DNA of 64,000 nt from Mucilaginibacter ginsenosidivorans (GCF_007971025.1 NZ_CP042436.1:4650001-4714000), one strand, 5' to 3'. Shown: positions 33,773 through 43,360, counted from the first letter of the stretch. Numbers and translations are program-made. Notes: generated by a model from the letters alone, not told the origin.

Positions 33773-35383
33773 TCAGTGTCCTCCGCCTGCTTCCAGGTTA
33801 TCCACGTCAATACCTTGCTTCTTCAATTCGAAGCCCGCTTTCCAGGCAAAGAAAGCGAGATAAGCGAAGCATATTACAGGTATCACATAAGATAGATGTA
33901 TACCGCTGGTATCGGCCAAGATACCCTGAACCGGAGGGATAATAGAACCTCCCAGGATCATCATGATCAAAAAAGCTGAGCCCTGGCTGGTGTACTTCCC
34001 TAAGCCCGCTATCGCTAAGGCGAATATAGAGGGCCACATGATTGAGCAACACAAACCGCCACTGATAAAAGCAAATAAGCCGACGCGGCCGGTTGTCATT
34101 AATCCTACAATCATAGCTAAAGCACCGAGAATTCCGAATATCGTGAGCGTACGTACAGGTTTCTCTTGTCCGATAAAAAATCCAACGATCAAAACGGCAA
34201 CGCAAACCACATAAATGTACAGATTGCTTACATCCTTTCCGCTTAGGTAATTTACTAATAACACGACACCAAAGGCAAACAACGGAACAATAACCGTCAG
34301 CACTTGTTTTATTGATTTTGAAAGATTAAACACCGAGATAGCACCCGTCCAACGGCCTATCATCAGGCTTCCCCAGTAAAGAGAAATATAAGGGGCAATT
34401 TCCGATTCTTTAAATCCGCCAAATTCAGGTGTTTTCAATAAAGCGCCCATGTTACTTTGGATGGTTACTTCCACACCTACATACGTAAATATGGCGATCA
34501 TACCATAGATCAGTTGCGGATAGTGCATTGCCCCCCACCCTTCATTGCTTTTGCTTGAGGCTGAAAGTGACGCGATCAGGGTTATTAATATAATAGCCAA
34601 CGACGCATAGACAAAATATGACCTGGGCAGCCCTGTTGCCTGGGTTAACGGGCCCGCAGCCAAAATGAGACAAAACGCTACAAATATCACCAGCAGGGGT
34701 AAATTTGTCTTGGTGCCTGCTTCTATTTTTTCATCGCTTGTAACCTTTGGCAGATTTGATATCCAGAAAAATATCGCTACAGCAATATATAAACCGGCCA
34801 ATATAAAATACAGGTTATTTACCGACGTAATATTTACGTCGGCGGCGGGGATTAGCTTACTAGCACTTCCAAACAACACAATACTTACAATAACCGGGCC
34901 CAATAATGTACCGAAATTATTTACACCGCCCGCCAGGTTAAGTCGGTTTGAACCTGTTTCGGGCGACCCAAGCGCTATAACAAACGGGTTGGCCGCCGTT
35001 TGCTGTAAGGAGAAACCCAATGCAATAATAAAAAAGGAACCGAGGATGAACCCAAATGAACCTGAATTGATGGCCGGAACCATAATAAGGGCGCCTACCG
35101 CAGAAAGGATCAAACCGTATATAATGCCATTTTTATAGCCCAGCTTATTCAAAATGTCGACTTTGGTAGCCTGGGACGCAAAATACAATACCAGCGAACC
35201 GATAAAATATCCGCCATAAAAAGTAAAGTCAATCAGCTGGGATTCGAATTGGGTAAGATGAAAATGTGCTTTACAGAACGGGATGAAAATTCCGTTCGAC
35301 GCGGCAAGGAAGCCCCAAAAGAAAAACACAGTGATGATAGTATACAGAGCCGATCCGTAACTTTTTGTTTTGTTTTGTTCCAT
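33773..35383 (-). CDS. FucP/GluP-type sugar:proton symporter (MFS)
   Basis: A 536-residue MFS permease of the FHS (fucose-glucose-galactose) group, which imports sugars with protons. About 12-14 helices can be seen. Family features include FFFWGFLAASNGIFIPF in helix 1, SLQQTAANPFVIALG in the helix 4-5 region, and LNLAGGVNNFGTLLGP just after it. The C-terminal half has a longer middle loop and helices than FucP (about 430 residues), accounting for the extra length. Probable substrates are glucose, galactose or fucose, not resolvable from sequence. It diverges from the LysE-like gene. Confidence 0.92.
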   Translation of the reverse strand: MEQNKTKSYGSALYTIITVFFFWGFLAASNGIFIPFCKAHFHLTQFESQLIDFTFYGGYFIGSLVLYFASQATKVDILNKLGYKNGIIYGLILSAVGALIMVPAINSGSFGFILGSFFIIALGFSLQQTAANPFVIALGSPETGSNRLNLAGGVNNFGTLLGPVIVSIVLFGSASKLIPAADVNITSVNNLYFILAGLYIAVAIFFWISNLPKVTSDEKIEAGTKTNLPLLVIFVAFCLILAAGPLTQATGLPRSYFVYASLAIILITLIASLSASSKSNEGWGAMHYPQLIYGMIAIFTYVGVEVTIQSNMGALLKTPEFGGFKESEIAPYISLYWGSLMIGRWTGAISVFNLSKSIKQVLTVIVPLFAFGVVLLVNYLSGKDVSNLYIYVVCVAVLIVGFFIGQEKPVRTLTIFGILGALAMIVGLMTTGRVGLFAFISGGLCCSIMWPSIFALAIAGLGKYTSQGSAFLIMMILGGSIIPPVQGILADTSGIHLSYVIPVICFAYLAFFAWKAGFELKKQGIDVDNLEAGGGH

Positions 35384-35560
35384 TTGTTAGTTAGGTTGTC
35401 AGAGAGTTTTTACAAATCACTAACATAAAGATTATTTTTACAATTTGCCGCATAGTTTTTTTAAATAATAAATCCCAATTTTAGGTTTGGTTATTCACTA
35501 TATAAAATCGCATATTCGTTCCCTGTATAGGGGGAATTTTATATTCCTAAGCCAGAATTA

Positions 35561-36214
35561 ATGATAGAAGCTATAATTAGGGGTATTGGGATTGGGTTGG
35601 TGCTTACTTTTCTTACGGGCCCGGTTTTCTTTGCTTTAATAAAAACAAGCATCGAAAAAGGGTTTCATGCCGGGGTTGCACTGGCCCTGGGTGTGGTTAC
35701 AAGCGATGTGGTATTTGTGGGAGCCATTCTGTTCGGTTCACAGTATTTTGATATCTCGAGCCAGGATAAGCGGAATGCGGGAGTAATTGGCTGTATAGTG
35801 CTGTTTGCACTGGGAATCTATTATATCTTCAAAAAATCCGAAGTAAATTACGATAACAAGGTGCCCTCAAAGCTTAAACGTACCGGGTATTTTTTGAAGG
35901 GCTTCCTGATGTGTATCCTCAACCCCACCCTGCTTTTTCACTGGACGGTGGTTATCGGTACCGCCAGTACACTTTATATTTATGGAGTGCCCAATCGATC
36001 ATTAAAGATCGCGGTGATGTTCCTCACCATCCTGGTCGTTCAATTCGGGCTCGATACGACAAAGGCCTTTTATGCAAATAAATTGCGCGACCGGATATCC
36101 GTCAATTTTGTGCATCGCCTTAATGAAGTGGCGGGAATAGCGCTTATTATTGCTTCGTTAATACTTTTCGATAAGCTGGTAACACATTACGTATTTGCAG
36201 CGTTCAGCAGTTAA
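35561..36214 (+). CDS. LysE/RhtB family amino-acid exporter
   Basis: A 217-residue inner-membrane transporter with about six helices. The LysE-family start GIGIGLVLTFLTGPVFFAL (helix 1) and the second-helix stretch GFHAGVALALGVVTSDVVFV are clear, as is LKGFLMCILNPTLLFHW near 105-121, the conserved Asn-Pro in helix 4. Members export basic or neutral amino acids or related compounds. Substrate unknown. Confidence 0.9.
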   Translation: MIEAIIRGIGIGLVLTFLTGPVFFALIKTSIEKGFHAGVALALGVVTSDVVFVGAILFGSQYFDISSQDKRNAGVIGCIVLFALGIYYIFKKSEVNYDNKVPSKLKRTGYFLKGFLMCILNPTLLFHWTVVIGTASTLYIYGVPNRSLKIAVMFLTILVVQFGLDTTKAFYANKLRDRISVNFVHRLNEVAGIALIIASLILFDKLVTHYVFAAFSS

Positions 36215-36237
36215 TTATTAAAATAATCAATGGTAAA

Positions 36238-36726
36238 TCATCTAAAGGTATCTTTAAGCTCCTCCCTGTAACTAAATCTTTCCATCCCTAAATTTTTAAT
36301 GTTTATGGCTATGAGATATTTTTTTATCTGTATATAATTGCTGTGATAAAATTCTGAAAGCTTTACTATCCGTTTGCCGCCTGCTAATAGGTATAAGTAT
36401 TCATAGCTACCACTTTTTGATGATAAAATTGACGTTTTAAACCCGGCTATATCATCCAAATCATACTTTTTTGCTGTTCCCAACCCCAAATAGGGCTTCA
36501 CAATAAAACTTCTGTGTTCGACATTGAAAGAAATCGCTTTGGTTCGCAGCTCACCAAAAAACATCCAAATCCACACGAACAGGAAAAACAAACAAGCAAT
36601 AAGGAAAAAGCCAAAGGGTATGTTTTTATTTAGAGCACTACCGGACAGTACCCCAACTAGCATAACAGAAAATACTATCATCAACAACCCCAGTAAATAA
36701 GCCCAAAACCTAAATTTTGATTTCAT
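36238..36726 (-). CDS. Small membrane protein of unknown function
   Basis: A 162-residue protein with two adjacent helices (WAYLLGLLMIVFSVMLVGVL and FFLIACLFFLFVWIWMFF), then about 95 soluble residues with a beta-like pattern (TKAISFNVEHRSFIVKP, KYDLDDIAGFKTSILSS). This layout resembles the PH-like domain proteins of Bacteroidota, in which a two-helix anchor precedes a PH-like fold, but I cannot name the family. It lies alone between LysE and the PurF-like gene. The latter's terminator lies just upstream of it, so it needs its own promoter. Confidence 0.75.
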   Translation of the reverse strand: MKSKFRFWAYLLGLLMIVFSVMLVGVLSGSALNKNIPFGFFLIACLFFLFVWIWMFFGELRTKAISFNVEHRSFIVKPYLGLGTAKKYDLDDIAGFKTSILSSKSGSYEYLYLLAGGKRIVKLSEFYHSNYIQIKKYLIAINIKNLGMERFSYREELKDTFR

Positions 36727-36754
36727 AAATTATAAATCAACATCGCAATTATAA

Positions 36755-36791
36755 TCATAAAAAATAGCGACAGGTAAACCTATCGCTATTT
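36755..36791 (-). terminator. Rho-independent terminator of the PurF-like gene
   Basis: Read on the minus strand, AAATAGCGATAGG pairs with CCTGTCGCTATTT (one G-T pair) around TTTA, followed by TTTTTT. It lies about 38 nt after the stop codon. Confidence 0.88.
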
Positions 36792-36828
36792 CTATAATTA
36801 GTCAAACTAATCGTCAATCTCTAAATGA

Positions 36829-38736
36829 TTACATATACCCCCGCTGATTTTTGCCTTCCATCCAGTTGACAAAAGCGCGGTTAACCACCTTATTACCACC
36901 CGGAGTAGGGAAATTACCAGAGAAATACCAATCACCCGTATGATCGGGACATGCAATATGTAAGTTATCAAGCGTCTGGTAAATGACTTTCACCTCGGCA
37001 TTGATCTCTTTAGGAGTAATTATCCGGGCAATTCGGTCGGATATCTCCTGGTCGGTAAAAGGCTCGTAAATGGCTTTCACATAATTTTCTACCTCTTCCT
37101 TTGGCAGGTGAGCAGTGTCTTTACATTTTTTATAAACTTCGAGGATCACATCTTCCTTACCCATGTCCTTAAGCAGGCTGATAGCGGCCTCGAAGGCGAC
37201 GAATTCGCCCATGCGCGACATATCAATACCATAGCAATCAGGGAAGCGAATCTGCGGCGCGGATGAAACTACAACGATCTTTTTTGGACCAAGGCGGTCG
37301 AGTATCTTCAGGATACTTTGTTTTAGGGTAGTACCACGCACGATAGAATCATCCAGCACTACTAAAGTATCTTCGCCCTTTTTGATCAGCCCGTAGGTAG
37401 TGTCATATACGTGGGCCACCATCTCGCTGCGGTCGGCATCCTGTGTGATGAAAGTGCGCAGTTTTACATCTTTAATGGCGATCTTTTCGACCCGCGGCGC
37501 TAAAGCCAGCACTTCGGTTAATTCCTCGTCGCTTATCTTGTCGGCGCGGTTCAATAGCTTATCGCGCTGGTATTGCTTGGTATACTTGTGCATCCCTTCA
37601 ACCATTCCGTAAAAGGCCACTTCGGCTGTGTTAGGGATGTAGGAGAATACAGTATTCTTAATATCGTGATTAACGGCGTCTAATATTTGCGGGCAAAGCA
37701 GCCTCCCTAATTGCTTGCGTTCGCGGTAAATCGAAGCATCGCTTCCGCGCGAAAAATAGATACGCTCGAACGAGCAGGATTTCTTTTCCAGCGGTTCAAA
37801 GAACATTTCTTCTTTTACCTTGCCGCTCTTTTTAACGATCAAAGCATGGCCCGGCTGTATTTCTTTGATCTCCTCGATTGGAATGTTGAAGGCTGTTTGC
37901 AGTGCCGGGCGTTCAGACGCCGCCACTACGATCTCGTCGTTATAATAGTAGAATGCCGGCCTGATACCACTTGGATCGCGCATAACAAAGGCATCCCCGT
38001 GACCGAAAATGCCCGCTATGGTATATCCTCCATCCCAATTCCTCGCCGACTTTCGCAGAATTTTGGCAACATCAAGGTCCTTTGCTATTAACTTGCTGAT
38101 CTCAACGTTGTTATCGTGTCCCTCCCGTTTGTATTGGTCAAACAGCCCCTGGTTCTCTGTATCCAAAAAGTGCCCGATCTTTTCGAGCACAGTGATGGTA
38201 TCGGCTTTTTCTTTCGGGTGCTGGCCCAGGTCGTAAAGCTGCTGCAGCAACTCATCAACATTCGTCATGTTGAAGTTACCTGCAATCACCAGGTTACGCG
38301 TTTGCCAGTTGTTTTGCCGCAAAAACGGGTGGCAATTCTCGATACTGTTCTTACCGTGCGTACCGTAGCGCAAATGACCCAATAAGACCTCGCCTGTAAA
38401 GCTGACGTTTTGCTTCAGCCATTCGGCATCGTTCATCTTCTCCGGCGTCTCCTTTTGTATATCGGCAAATTTTTTCTGGATGTATTCGAATATATCGGCA
38501 ACGGCATTGGAGGCCATGGAACGGTGGCGGCTGATGTAGCGTTTGCCCGGTTCAATGTCCAGCTTAATGGTAGCAACGCCCGCGCCGTCCTGGCCGCGGT
38601 TATGTTGTTTTTCCATTAAGAGGTACAATTTGTTTAGTCCGTACAGCGCAGTGCCATATTTTTTTTGGTAGTACGACAGTGGCTTTAAAAGTCGGATGAA
38701 CGCCACACCGCATTCGTGTTTTATCTGATCACTCAT
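36829..38736 (-). CDS. purF: Amidophosphoribosyltransferase-like enzyme, long form
   Basis: A 635-residue class II glutamine amidotransferase joined to a PRPP transferase domain, as in PurF, which makes phosphoribosylamine in purine synthesis. The nucleophile Cys9 follows the short leader MSDQIKHE, which ends in Glu just before Cys as in the cleaved propeptide of Bacillus PurF. The glutaminase motif EKQHNRGQDGAG is present. The PRPP loop is LVVLDDSIVRGTTLKQS. At 635 residues it is about 130 longer than common PurF. A second, standard PurF elsewhere is possible, so the reaction is likely but not certain. ATG at 38736 chosen; the longer frame adds 24 non-family residues. Confidence 0.88.
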   Translation of the reverse strand: MSDQIKHECGVAFIRLLKPLSYYQKKYGTALYGLNKLYLLMEKQHNRGQDGAGVATIKLDIEPGKRYISRHRSMASNAVADIFEYIQKKFADIQKETPEKMNDAEWLKQNVSFTGEVLLGHLRYGTHGKNSIENCHPFLRQNNWQTRNLVIAGNFNMTNVDELLQQLYDLGQHPKEKADTITVLEKIGHFLDTENQGLFDQYKREGHDNNVEISKLIAKDLDVAKILRKSARNWDGGYTIAGIFGHGDAFVMRDPSGIRPAFYYYNDEIVVAASERPALQTAFNIPIEEIKEIQPGHALIVKKSGKVKEEMFFEPLEKKSCSFERIYFSRGSDASIYRERKQLGRLLCPQILDAVNHDIKNTVFSYIPNTAEVAFYGMVEGMHKYTKQYQRDKLLNRADKISDEELTEVLALAPRVEKIAIKDVKLRTFITQDADRSEMVAHVYDTTYGLIKKGEDTLVVLDDSIVRGTTLKQSILKILDRLGPKKIVVVSSAPQIRFPDCYGIDMSRMGEFVAFEAAISLLKDMGKEDVILEVYKKCKDTAHLPKEEVENYVKAIYEPFTDQEISDRIARIITPKEINAEVKVIYQTLDNLHIACPDHTGDWYFSGNFPTPGGNKVVNRAFVNWMEGKNQRGYM

Positions 38737-38753
38737 GATTGGGAACGAGTCGG

Positions 38754-38761
38754 CAAAAGTA
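38754..38761 (-). promoter_or_regulatory. -7 box before the PurF-like gene
   Basis: Minus-strand TACTTTTG matches TAnnTTTG exactly, 17 nt before the ATG at 38736. It supports that start over the upstream one. Confidence 0.6.
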
Positions 38762-38820
38762 CAATATAAATGTTGAAACTCTAAATTAACAATGTCATTA
38801 AAATGCATTAATATTCAGGT

Positions 38821-38870
38821 AGTGAATGGTCAATGGTGAGTGGTGAATAGCGAATGATCTGTGGTGAATA
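38821..38870. repeat. GTGGTGAATA stuttering repeat
   Basis: Imperfect direct repeats of GTGAATGGT and GTGGTGAATA in 50 nt between two divergent genes. No coding frame. Confidence 0.6.
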
Positions 38871-38974
38871 TTACGTTGATTTTAACATTTTCTATTCAAT
38901 TCGAGCGTTTAATTAATAACTGAACAGGTAATTGATCCATTATTTCTATTTTGCGTTATTAAGCCAGTTTAACT

Positions 38975-39829
38975 ATGAAAAAAGTTGTCTTATCAGTCTG
39001 TTTACTGATCCTGTTTTCCGCGGGGAGCGCTTTCGCTCAAAAGGAGAAACCCCTGTTTACCGGCGCCATCGGCGTGCAATCATATACCTACCGAAATAGC
39101 TTCCCTACGGGTGTTGCGGCAACTTTAGATACCATCAAAGCGCTTGGGATAACCGAAATGGAAGGCCCGAACCCTAAAAATACTACGCCGGAAGAGTTCA
39201 AAAAAATGCTGGATGAACGCGGCATCAGCATGCCATCGCTTGGCGCTGATTATAACGCGATAACAAAGGACCCTGAGCCGTTTATCAAACTGGCGAAAAC
39301 TTTTGGATCCAAATACATTATGGTGGCGTGGATACCACACGGAAAGACTTTCACTATTGATGACGCGAAAAAGGCCGTGGACGATTTTAACCGGGCTGGC
39401 AAAGTACTGGCGGAAAATGGCATAACTTTATGCTACCACGATCACGGATATGAATTCGGGCCATATGAGGATGGTACCTTGTTCGACTATATTGTTAAAA
39501 ATACCGACCCAAAATATGTATCCTTCGAAATGGACATGCTTTGGACCTTCCATGGCGGCGGCGACCCGGCCAAACTGCTTTACAAATACAAGGATCGCTG
39601 GAAACTGATGCACCTGAAGGATATTCGCAAAGGCATAGCCAATGACCTGACCGGCGGCACGGACACCAGGAACGATGTGGCGTTAGGTACCGGGCAGATC
39701 AACGTGCCGGAGGTATTGAAAGCCGCGAAGGCCATCGGTATCAAACATTATTTTATCGAGGACGAAAGCCCCAACCATGCGGCACAGATACCGGTGACGA
39801 TAGCCTATATCAAAAGCCTGAAAGAATAA
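38975..39829 (+). CDS. Exported sugar phosphate isomerase/epimerase-like TIM-barrel protein
   Basis: A 284-residue AP endonuclease family 2 (xylose-isomerase-like TIM barrel) protein. The signal peptide ends at AFAQ (residue 22), so it acts in the periplasm. Candidate metal ligands are in GITLCYHDHGYEF (His), VSFEMDMLW (Glu/Asp) and the C-terminal IEDE. Family members act on sugars or inositols and on 3-keto-glycosides, so the 'phosphate' in the family name need not apply here. It starts the run of exported proteins up to 46,897. It converges with the NTF2-like gene, 1 nt apart. Confidence 0.88.
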   Translation: MKKVVLSVCLLILFSAGSAFAQKEKPLFTGAIGVQSYTYRNSFPTGVAATLDTIKALGITEMEGPNPKNTTPEEFKKMLDERGISMPSLGADYNAITKDPEPFIKLAKTFGSKYIMVAWIPHGKTFTIDDAKKAVDDFNRAGKVLAENGITLCYHDHGYEFGPYEDGTLFDYIVKNTDPKYVSFEMDMLWTFHGGGDPAKLLYKYKDRWKLMHLKDIRKGIANDLTGGTDTRNDVALGTGQINVPEVLKAAKAIGIKHYFIEDESPNHAAQIPVTIAYIKSLKE

Positions 39830-39830
39830 A

Positions 39831-40265
39831 CTATTTGGCATCGAGCAAGGTGACGTGCGCCGCCACCGCATACCAGCGGCCATGACGTTTTTCATAAACG
39901 TCCATATAGTTGGTGTGTACAGTATCTGTTTTGCCGCTTGCTTTGACAACGACGGTTATTTCGGCATTGATAATACCGATGTTGCCAAATAGTCGAACAC
40001 TTACCGTATCAATTTTCGACGAAAGGCATTCCTGGTTGGGAGATACTACACCTTTCAGAATATCCCGCTTGTGGAAAGTCTTTCCTGAAGGGTTAGTTAA
40101 AACGAGGTCTTCAGCAAACACACCACCCATTTTCGCGGTGTCGCGGGTTACATAAGAGGCTATCCAAACCGCATTTAATTGTTTTAATGTGGCTACGTCC
40201 TTATTTTGGGCAAAGCAATTTTGCAGGGACAAAATCGCTATCAACCATACCAGCAATGTTTTCAT
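39831..40265 (-). CDS. Exported NTF2-like (SnoaL/DUF4440) protein
   Basis: A 144-residue protein with a signal peptide (cleavage near CFAQ, residue 20) and an NTF2-like fold: LKQLNAVWIASYVTRDTAKM, FAEDLVLTNPSGKTFHKRD and a C-terminal beta sheet with NAEITVVVKASGKTDTVH. It resembles DUF4440 ketosteroid-isomerase-like proteins. Its substrate is unknown. It lies 4 nt downstream of the 540-residue gene on the same strand, suggesting cotranscription. Confidence 0.85.
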   Translation of the reverse strand: MKTLLVWLIAILSLQNCFAQNKDVATLKQLNAVWIASYVTRDTAKMGGVFAEDLVLTNPSGKTFHKRDILKGVVSPNQECLSSKIDTVSVRLFGNIGIINAEITVVVKASGKTDTVHTNYMDVYEKRHGRWYAVAAHVTLLDAK

Positions 40266-40269
40266 AGCC

Positions 40270-41892
40270 TTACTCCATTATGATCACTTTATCACCATTC
40301 TTGCGCCGAACCCACAATACACCGCCTTTTTCCAACGCCTGCCAACTATAACCCTCACCTGTCGCCGTTTCGCTAATCGGTTTGTCGTTCAATAACACCG
40401 CGCCCGGCCTGGCGTTCATTCGTATTTCTTCCGTTCCATCATTGTCAAAAGCCCGGTAAAATAACCGGACCTTGTTAGTATCCGCATTGAAATTGAGGTA
40501 GATAAATTTCTTGAAAAAGCCCTTGTAATCCACTTGCTGAATAACAGAAGTGCTTGAAAGGATGTGATCCTGCGCTGGCGCAAGTGAGGGATAAGTCGCC
40601 ATCGCCCTTAAATAATGTCGCACATAATCGCCGTAGCCATCGGTTAGCCAGGGTTCATCAAACGGAAAACAATTTTTACCGTCAACATCCACGGCATAGG
40701 TCGCCCAATTCAGTTCGAGCAGGGCATTTTTGTAAAAGGTGGTGTCGCCGGAAAGTGAGGTATACAGCAGTTCATCTGCCGCCTGTCTTGAGCAATGGCT
40801 GTTACCGGGAACCGGGTAAACCGTTTGTTCTTTAGTTACGATAACCCCGTATTTTTTCCAGCGGTCATCGCCAAAGTTCTTATGTACCCAATTGATAATG
40901 TTTTTCACATCGCCTTTCCATTCGGGGAAGTACTGCGGGTGTTCCATCATAAACCGGGCGCAGGTCATGGCGTTGATCTGTGTTTCGCTCCATATACCCA
41001 CATCTTCAAAAAACGGCCCCCATTTATTGGTTTTGGCAGGGTATCTCCTTATCCATTTAATTATTTTATCTGCCGCAATTTTATATAATGCCACCTTGCC
41101 TTTTTTCAATTCCATCAAATCCCAAAACAGCTGCACTGTTGGCGTAAGGTTGCTGGTATAGCAAGCCGTATCTTTTGAATTGCCTTCCAGTTTACCTGTG
41201 GTGTTCAGCAGAACGGTTTTGCCGGTGAACACATTCACCTTAAACGGTAGCGGCGAATGCTCGTTATTACCCGCCTTAACATTCGGCGCAAGGGTATTGG
41301 CTATTTTGATAGCAGCATCCAGAAAGATTGGGTCGCCTTTGATCTTATAAAGATGGACCAACTCTAAGCCTAACGACCCCGCCTTATCCAGCTGCGCCAC
41401 ATCCTTTCCGTTGCGCATATCGCCATCATAAATCCCCGAATAGATCAGTGTATTATACGGAAACGGTATATTGGGCCATTTACAGTTGGCCGGCGACAGG
41501 CCATGGGTAAGGTAATACCCCGCCAGGAAACTCATGTTCTCTTTTACATTTTCATCCCCGGTATAAGCGTACAATAAACGCCACGAGGACATGGCCATCA
41601 TCAACTGATCGCCGCCAATGCCTCGCGGGTCGTCAAAATTGGCGTTCCAAACCTGGTGGTTCATATAATATGGCAGGCCGTTCATGTCCCGCCTCATGTT
41701 GAACCAGAAGTTCCAGATGGTGTGCAGGTTATGGTCGAACGCTATCGCCGGATCGTCGTTATACCAGGGCACGATGTTGCCGGCTTTGTCGGTTTTGATA
41801 GGATGATAGATCAGCATTTCGCCCTGCTGGGCAAATAGGTGTCCTATCACAAATGACAGCGCTAAGGTGATGAAAATAAATTTCCGGGTCAT
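40270..41892 (-). CDS. Exported alpha/alpha-barrel (six-hairpin glycosidase-like) protein
   Basis: A 540-residue protein with a signal peptide ending near LFAQ (residue 21). The first 420 residues have repeated helical pairs with aromatic and Asp/His-rich loops (IWNFWFNMRRDMNGL, GGDQLMMAMSSWRLLYAYTGD, LGLELVHLYKIKGDPIFLDAA), the pattern of six-hairpin glycosidases. The last 100 residues look like a beta-sandwich. I cannot name a glycoside hydrolase family or see a certain catalytic pair. The neighbours suggest a carbohydrate role. The NTF2-like gene follows 4 nt later. Confidence 0.72.
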   Translation of the reverse strand: MTRKFIFITLALSFVIGHLFAQQGEMLIYHPIKTDKAGNIVPWYNDDPAIAFDHNLHTIWNFWFNMRRDMNGLPYYMNHQVWNANFDDPRGIGGDQLMMAMSSWRLLYAYTGDENVKENMSFLAGYYLTHGLSPANCKWPNIPFPYNTLIYSGIYDGDMRNGKDVAQLDKAGSLGLELVHLYKIKGDPIFLDAAIKIANTLAPNVKAGNNEHSPLPFKVNVFTGKTVLLNTTGKLEGNSKDTACYTSNLTPTVQLFWDLMELKKGKVALYKIAADKIIKWIRRYPAKTNKWGPFFEDVGIWSETQINAMTCARFMMEHPQYFPEWKGDVKNIINWVHKNFGDDRWKKYGVIVTKEQTVYPVPGNSHCSRQAADELLYTSLSGDTTFYKNALLELNWATYAVDVDGKNCFPFDEPWLTDGYGDYVRHYLRAMATYPSLAPAQDHILSSTSVIQQVDYKGFFKKFIYLNFNADTNKVRLFYRAFDNDGTEEIRMNARPGAVLLNDKPISETATGEGYSWQALEKGGVLWVRRKNGDKVIIME

Positions 41893-42049
41893 AGTTCTTC
41901 TAAAAGGCGTTAAGCAATTGGTTTGATAAAGTTAAAAACAATAACGACATACCGATAAAACTGCGGTACTTTCTGAAAACACATAATTGTTACATAACGA
42001 AATGAATTTTGCGCTATATTTATTTTGTCCATATCCGATTATACCGATC

Positions 42050-43312
42050 ATGAAAAAAGAAAACCCTAACGCTATCAACAGACGACAATTTTTAACCCGT
42101 GCCTCTGTGCTTTCTGCTGCTGTGGTTTTGCCACGATATGTAATGGGCTGTAAAGCATTGGCGGCGCCCGGCGATCAAATAACACTTGGTTTTATCGGCA
42201 CCGGCAAACAGGCAATGGGCCTGCAGGACTCTTTCCTTAAAACAGGTGAGGTGAGAATTTTGGCTGCCGCAGATGTGTACGAGGCCAAATTACACCGCTT
42301 TACCGAAAAGCTGCCTGGCTGTGACATGTATAGCGATTTTCGCAGGATACTGGACCGCAAGGATATCAACGCGGTAGTTATTGCCACCCCCGACCACTGG
42401 CACGCTGCAATAGCAGTAATGGCCGCAAAAGCCGGGAAGGATATTTATTGCGAAAAGCCGTTGTCGCTGACGATAAAAGAGGGGCGCGCGATGGTGAAGG
42501 CAGCAAGGGAACATAAAAGGGTTTTTCAAACGGGTAGTATGCAGCGTTCGTGGGCCGAATTCAGGCAGGCTGTGGAGTTGGTGAGAAACGGCTATATCGG
42601 CGAGATCAAGACCGTAAGGGTAAACGTGGGACCACCGCCTATACCTTACAACCTGCCACAGGAACCCATGCCCGCAGGGCTGAACTGGGACATGTGGCTG
42701 GGCCCGAATGTTAAACCGCAAGTATTTAACCATAACCTGGCACCTGGCTTAACTGATGACTTTTGGGCGCACTGGCGCGATTACAGGGAATTTGGTGGCG
42801 GCGGCATGACCGATTGGGGTGCGCACATGTTCGATATTGCCCAGTGGGGCCTTGACATGGACGGCAGTGGCCCGGTATTAATTACCCCGCCGGATAAAGA
42901 TCATAAATTCCTAACCTACCGGTATGCGAATGGCATTACGATGACGCACGAACCTGAAGGGAACCAGGGAGTTACTTTTGTTGGCACTAAAGGCGACATT
43001 CATGTGGTTCGGGGTAAACTGGAAACAAATCCCGGCTCGTTGCTTAATCAAACTATAGGGGATAATGAAAAACATGTTTATCGAAGCGACGACCATTATA
43101 AAGATTTCCTGCAGGCCATCCGTAAGCGCACCAAACCGGTTGCCGATGTGGAGATTGGGCACCGGACCGCTACGGTTTGCAACCTCGGCAATATAGCTTA
43201 TGAGCTAAACCGTCCGCTAAAATGGGACCCGGCAAAAGAAGTTTTTCTTGATGACGACGAGGCGAACAAATTGACCGGAAGGGAAATGAAGAAAGAGTGG
43301 AACGTCTTATAA
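42050..43312 (+). CDS. Gfo/Idh/MocA family oxidoreductase with Tat signal
   Basis: A 420-residue NAD(P)-dependent sugar or cyclitol dehydrogenase. The N-terminus INRRQFLTRASVLSAAVVLP is a twin-arginine signal, so the folded, cofactor-loaded enzyme is exported. The Rossmann motif is GFIGTGKQAMG, and the catalytic-site motif is EKPLSLTIKEG with the conserved Lys. VVIATPDHWHAAIAVMAA is typical. The ATG at 42050 fits the Tat signal; the frame is open 21 codons earlier. Exported members in Bacteroidota oxidise glycosides at C3, but the substrate here is unknown. Converges with the amidohydrolase gene. Confidence 0.9.
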   Translation: MKKENPNAINRRQFLTRASVLSAAVVLPRYVMGCKALAAPGDQITLGFIGTGKQAMGLQDSFLKTGEVRILAAADVYEAKLHRFTEKLPGCDMYSDFRRILDRKDINAVVIATPDHWHAAIAVMAAKAGKDIYCEKPLSLTIKEGRAMVKAAREHKRVFQTGSMQRSWAEFRQAVELVRNGYIGEIKTVRVNVGPPPIPYNLPQEPMPAGLNWDMWLGPNVKPQVFNHNLAPGLTDDFWAHWRDYREFGGGGMTDWGAHMFDIAQWGLDMDGSGPVLITPPDKDHKFLTYRYANGITMTHEPEGNQGVTFVGTKGDIHVVRGKLETNPGSLLNQTIGDNEKHVYRSDDHYKDFLQAIRKRTKPVADVEIGHRTATVCNLGNIAYELNRPLKWDPAKEVFLDDDEANKLTGREMKKEWNVL

Positions 43313-43348
43313 GCCCCGCCCCAACCTCTCTCCAAGGGAGAGGGGCTT
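43311..43348. repeat. GC-rich intergenic palindrome (GCCCC/CTCTCC family, copy 1)
   Basis: AAGCCCC pairs with GGGGCTT around an inner CCTCTC / GAGAGG stem. It overlaps the stop codon of the oxidoreductase gene by 2 nt and lies between convergent genes. It shares GCCCCGCCCC and GAGAGGGGC with the copy at 63234-63257. It may act as a bidirectional terminator, but has no T tract. Confidence 0.7.
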
Positions 43349-43360
43349 AAAGTAGAGCCT

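Noticed and set aside
34665..35138. A 157-codon plus-strand frame opposite the sugar transporter
   Set aside because: Antisense shadow of hydrophobic helices; no start signals.
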